A stretch of DNA of 63,241 nucleotides from Jiangella ureilytica (GTDB lineage Bacteria > Actinomycetota > Actinomycetes > Jiangellales > Jiangellaceae), in assembly GCF_004348545.1 (NCBI RefSeq), contig NZ_SMKL01000035.1, forward strand, positions 1-63,241, written 5' to 3'. The position numbers were made by a program, and so were the translations under genes. Position 1 is the first letter of the stretch. Each line of letters begins with the position of its first letter. Of this stretch, positions 60,874-63,241 are shown piece after piece. The notes under the pieces were generated by a model. The model was not told the origin of the DNA. It saw only the letters and a list, made by a program, of their open reading frames with translations, and did not search any database.

Positions 60874-61289
60874 CGTGGGTTCTCCTGTGGTTTGAGTGCG
60901 TCCGGGATCTCTTTGACCGTCTCGGTCGTACGCGGCGTGCCCCGGACGCGGCGCATCTCGGAGCGGCCCCTGGCCGCCAGCACGGCGGCGACGACCGCCC
61001 AGAGGGCGGCCACGATCAGCGCGGACCAGCCGTGGCCGGTCGCGTCGGCGATCGCCCACCACAGGGCGATCGACAGGAACAGCAACGTGAGCCAGGCGGC
61101 CAGGCCCGCGCCGCCGTACATGCCCGCGCCGCGGCCGGCTCGGCCGGCCGACTGCTGGAGCTCGGCCTTGGCCAGCTCGACCTCCTGCCGGACCAGGGTC
61201 GACAGGTCGCGGCTCACCTCGCCGAGCAGGTCGCCGAGTGAGGCCTCGGAGCGCGCGGCGTGCGACGGCTCGTGCTCGAGGTCGCTCAT
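60870..61289 (-). CDS. Holin-X (phage holin-like) family membrane protein
   Basis: A 139-aa protein. It has an amphipathic N-terminal region (LGDLLGEVSRDLSTLVRQEVELAKAEL), the usual opening of the actinobacterial Holin-X family, then two membrane helices (AAWLTLLFLSIALWWAIADA and LIVAALWAVVAAVLA). Despite the family name it is not evidence of a phage; such genes are chromosomal. Coupled on both sides by ATGA overlaps. Confidence 0.85.
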   Translation of the reverse strand: MSDLEHEPSHAARSEASLGDLLGEVSRDLSTLVRQEVELAKAELQQSAGRAGRGAGMYGGAGLAAWLTLLFLSIALWWAIADATGHGWSALIVAALWAVVAAVLAARGRSEMRRVRGTPRTTETVKEIPDALKPQENPR

Positions 61290-61864
61290 GACGACGTGTC
61301 CTGCGGTGATGCCGCCTGGGTCATCCCCCGGGTGAGGCGGCCGGCGAGCACGCCCGCTCCGGCGGCGAGCGTCAGGAACAGGCCGGGTCGTTGGCGGGCG
61401 AACGTGCGCACCTCGTCGATCAGCTCGCTGGGTTCGCGGCTGTCCAGCCAGCCGGCGAAATCACCCGTCCGGCGGGCGGCCTCCTGCGCCAGGTCGCCGG
61501 CCATGCCGGACTGCTCGGTGCTGCCGGACATCGACCGCAGCTCATCCGACAGCGCCCGTAACCCGCCGACGGCGCGGTCCTTCTGCTGTCTCGCCTGCGA
61601 TGCCAGCTCGTCGCGGGTCTGGCCGGTGAGGTCGCGCACCTGCCGGCGAGCCTCATGGGTGAGCTTCGACGCCTCCTCCTTGGCGGTCTCAGTGGTCGAC
61701 GTGTTCTCCTGCGTCGCCTGCGTCTCCTGCGTCGCCTGCGTCTCCGGCGGGTCGCCCGGCAACGGCAGCTCCGTCGGCTGCGGCGGCGGGGCCGCGTGGC
61801 CCGCCGGGCCGGGCGGCTCGGCGATCCCGCCGCCAGGGCTGAGCGGATTGTCGCGGTAGGTCAT
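61286..61864 (-). CDS. Hypothetical membrane-associated protein, first gene of the stress operon
   Basis: A 192-aa protein. The N-terminal third is Pro/Gln/Thr-rich with tandem ETQATQ; the middle is charged and helical (LTHEARRQVRDLTGQTRDELA), and a C-terminal helix VRTFARQRPGLFLTLAAGAGVLAGRL spans the membrane. The ATG at 61864 lies 78 bp downstream of a sigma-B-like promoter. The following two genes are coupled, and all three share the amphipathic/TM layout. Unknown function. Confidence 0.8.
   Translation of the reverse strand: MTYRDNPLSPGGGIAEPPGPAGHAAPPPQPTELPLPGDPPETQATQETQATQENTSTTETAKEEASKLTHEARRQVRDLTGQTRDELASQARQQKDRAVGGLRALSDELRSMSGSTEQSGMAGDLAQEAARRTGDFAGWLDSREPSELIDEVRTFARQRPGLFLTLAAGAGVLAGRLTRGMTQAASPQDTSS
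61705..61740. repeat. 18-bp tandem repeat coding for ETQATQ
   Basis: TCTCCTGCGTCGCCTGCG is present at 61705-61722 and again at 61723-61740. It encodes two copies of an ETQATQ-type hexapeptide on the minus strand and probably varies by slippage. Confidence 0.9.
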
Positions 61865-61941
61865 CGGGGATCCCCCTCCGTCTGGTGTGTCATCGCACCG
61901 GCCTGGATGCCCGCCGGCGTCGATGTCCTGGAGCGCCGCCC

Positions 61942-61966
61942 ATACCCGCCCCACATCGGCGGAAAC
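61942..61966 (-). promoter_or_regulatory. Sigma-B-like stress promoter
   Basis: On the minus strand GTTT is followed 15 bases later by GGGTAT, which fits the GTTT-N14-16-GGGTAT consensus of actinobacterial sigma-B/F-type factors. It would drive the leftward operon starting at 61864. Confidence 0.7.
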
Positions 61967-62154
61967 GACACGTTCGAGGGGTTTCGTCAGTGGACTGATC
62001 TTCCGTGATGCCGTCGCCCGCCGGCTGAGTGAAGCAGCGCCGACGGGGTAGAGGAGCCGTAGATCGCCGGCGTTCCGGGAGGCCGGACGGTTCAGGTCTC
62101 GGTCGTTGAACACCCAGCCGCCGAGACCGCACCCACCGCGCGCAGGAGACGACG

Positions 62155-62619
62155 ATGAACCGTTGGGCCCGCGGTCTGGTGGTGGGCACGGTGGCGACCA
62201 CGGCCCTCAACCTGGCCACGTACGCGGACATGCTGGTGCGCGGACGGCCTGCCAGTGCGGTTCCCGCGGATGCGGTCGGCACTCTGGCCGGACGTGCCGG
62301 TGTGCGCCTGGGAGACGAGCCACGAGCCGCCCATCGCAGGGAGGCGGCGGGCGTGCTGTCGGGCTACGCCACCGGCGTCGGCCTGGCGATGTCCTACGTT
62401 CTGGCGGAGCCGCATGTCCGCGGACGCCGGCCCTTCTGGGTGGTCGCTGCGGCGGTGGGCGCGACGGCGATGACGGTGGGCAACGTCCCCGCCATCGCCT
62501 CGGGCAGCACCCACCCGAGGCAGTGGGATGCCGCGGACTGGCTGGCCGACGTCGTTCCCCATGCCGCCTACGGGCTGGCGGCGGTCGCGACCGCTGACGC
62601 GATCGGCCGGCCGAGCTGA
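62155..62619 (+). CDS. Small membrane protein of unknown function
   Basis: A 154-aa protein with about four hydrophobic segments (ARGLVVGTVATTALNLATYA, GYATGVGLAMSYVLA, VVAAAVGATAMTVGNV and AAYGLAAVATADAI). It resembles uncharacterised actinobacterial membrane proteins. ATG at 62155 follows AGGAGACGACG. It converges with the SRPBCC gene with a 16-bp gap. Confidence 0.75.
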   Translation: MNRWARGLVVGTVATTALNLATYADMLVRGRPASAVPADAVGTLAGRAGVRLGDEPRAAHRREAAGVLSGYATGVGLAMSYVLAEPHVRGRRPFWVVAAAVGATAMTVGNVPAIASGSTHPRQWDAADWLADVVPHAAYGLAAVATADAIGRPS

Positions 62620-62635
62620 TTCAGGCGGAGCTGAG

Positions 62636-63067
62636 TCAGGCCTGCGGCTCGCGCGGCCCGCGGGCCTCGGCCTGGTCGTCGGCGGTCGCGACCTGGGTCA
62701 ACGCGGCCACGGTGCGCTCCAGACCCTCCTGGACCTCCTCGCCCTCCGCCTCACGGACGCTGTGCAGGTTCACCGTGATCCGGGATCGGCCGGCGGCGAC
62801 CTCGTCGATGCGCAGCTCACCGTGATAGTCGTCGGGGCCTTCTGCGCCCCAGCTCAACGTCCGTTCGGCGGGGTCGGAGCGGATCCAGGCCTCGCTGCCG
62901 ACATGCTCGCCGTGGACGTCCGCCTCGACGTGCACGCTCTGGCCGCCGCGCGGCTCCGCGGCCGTCATCTGCGGGAAGTAGCGGGGCAGGTTCGTGGGCT
63001 CCGCCAGGAAGGCGAAGAGCGTGCCGGCCGCGATGTCGGCTTCCGCCGAGTGGGTGTAGGTCGTCAT
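62636..63067 (-). CDS. SRPBCC-family protein
   Basis: A 143-aa protein of the START-like fold: MTTYTHSAEADIAAGTLFAFLAEPTNLPRYFPQM opens the helix-grip fold, and the C-terminal helix has REAEGEEVQEGLERTVAAL. Such proteins bind hydrophobic ligands; the substrate is unknown. Located beside the broken Fur-family gene, which reads into it in another frame. Confidence 0.85.
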   Translation of the reverse strand: MTTYTHSAEADIAAGTLFAFLAEPTNLPRYFPQMTAAEPRGGQSVHVEADVHGEHVGSEAWIRSDPAERTLSWGAEGPDDYHGELRIDEVAAGRSRITVNLHSVREAEGEEVQEGLERTVAALTQVATADDQAEARGPREPQA

Positions 63068-63099
63068 GGGCGCCCAGTACCCGCGGCCGGCGCGTCCAA

Positions 63100-63241
63100 C
63101 GGGCCCGAGGGATGTCGGTGGCCTTGCCGCATTTCCTGCAGATCAGGTGGTGATGGTGGTCGCGGCTGCAGGAGCGGAACCGCTGTTCGCCGCTTGGTGC
63201 GTGGTATGTGTCGGCTTCGTCGTTGTGGACCATCTCGTTGA
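63100..63241 (-). pseudogene. Fur-family regulator, truncated
   Basis: The minus strand from the right edge reads NEMVHNDEADTYHAPSGEQRF, RSCSRDHHHHLICRKCGKATDI, the histidine- and CxxC-bearing domain of Fur/Zur proteins. After DI the frame leaves the family and runs into the SRPBCC gene, so the C-terminus with its second CxxC is missing. The N-terminus is outside the window. Confidence 0.75.

Noticed and set aside
60870-61289. Prophage holin as evidence of a phage
   Set aside because: Holin-X family genes are common chromosomal genes in Actinomycetota; no phage genes accompany it.
1-63241. CRISPR array, rRNA genes or plasmid origin
   Set aside because: No regularly spaced repeats, rRNA or iteron clusters were seen on reading; repeats found are operators, short duplications or hairpins.

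Overview
The window is high-GC DNA with GTG starts, stop/start overlaps (GTGA, ATGA) and gene families typical of Actinomycetota (YcnI/CopCD, DUF4383, Holin-X, DUF3618, an actinobacterial sigma-B type promoter). It looks like a soil actinomycete chromosome with a mobile-element-derived left end. All calls are from reading the sequence and its translations; no database search was run.

Region A (1-13020) is an accessory island, visibly richer in A/T and with decayed transposase pieces. It holds a two-gene signalling pair on the minus strand. The first gene encodes a 992-aa protein with two degenerate RNase III domains, two dsRNA-binding domains and a C-terminal histidine kinase. The second encodes a receiver-domain protein whose output region carries a HEPN-like RN-x3-H motif. 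Next come an 877-aa membrane protein, an MFS pseudogene and a complete four-gene CBASS operon (CD-NTase, HORMA, TRIP13-like ATPase, NucC). A 3' fragment of a tRNA-Val(CAC) gene at 12974-13020 reads as the distal attachment-site repeat of the island, whose other end would lie left of the window. The kinase/response-regulator pair is the best candidate for an undescribed system: an RNA-sensing two-component pathway inside a defence island.

Region B (13021-16100) is a decayed metal-resistance zone: an ArsR remnant, a four-helix copper-storage (Csp/DUF326) pseudogene, an intact DHA2-type MFS exporter and an IS256-family remnant.

Region C (16120-44816) is catabolic. An Lrp/AsnC regulator is divergent from a fused indolepyruvate:ferredoxin oxidoreductase, with three copies of a GGCCAATGG motif between them. 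Then follows a 24-kb regulon marked by five copies of the palindrome TGTAATCtGATTACA and a TetR regulator. It encodes five amidohydrolases, three M20-family hydrolases, two LLM-type flavin oxidoreductases, an orphan phosphoribosyltransferase, an MmgE/PrpD protein, a DUF1028 protein, two paralogous NTF2-like proteins, a serine hydrolase, an alpha/beta hydrolase and a complete Opp/Dpp-type ABC importer. Together they suggest uptake and stepwise hydrolysis of a cyclic amide, ureide or N-heterocycle. The substrate is not identifiable from sequence.

Region D (44978-51330) has a zinc alcohol dehydrogenase with a small partner, then an arsenic cluster: arsC, an arsC pseudogene, an MFS permease, a flavin monooxygenase, two ArsR regulators with palindromic operators, and two very small cysteine-pair peptides, one a 17-aa peptide with six cysteines. 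Region E (51530-55286) is a copper module (CopCD fusion, YcnI) plus a divergent pair of paralogous membrane proteins. Region F (55422-63241) contains a GlxA-type AraC regulator, a Tat-exported DyP peroxidase, a manganese catalase, a stress-type membrane operon behind a sigma-B-like promoter, SRPBCC and DUF4383 proteins, and a truncated Fur-family gene at the right edge.
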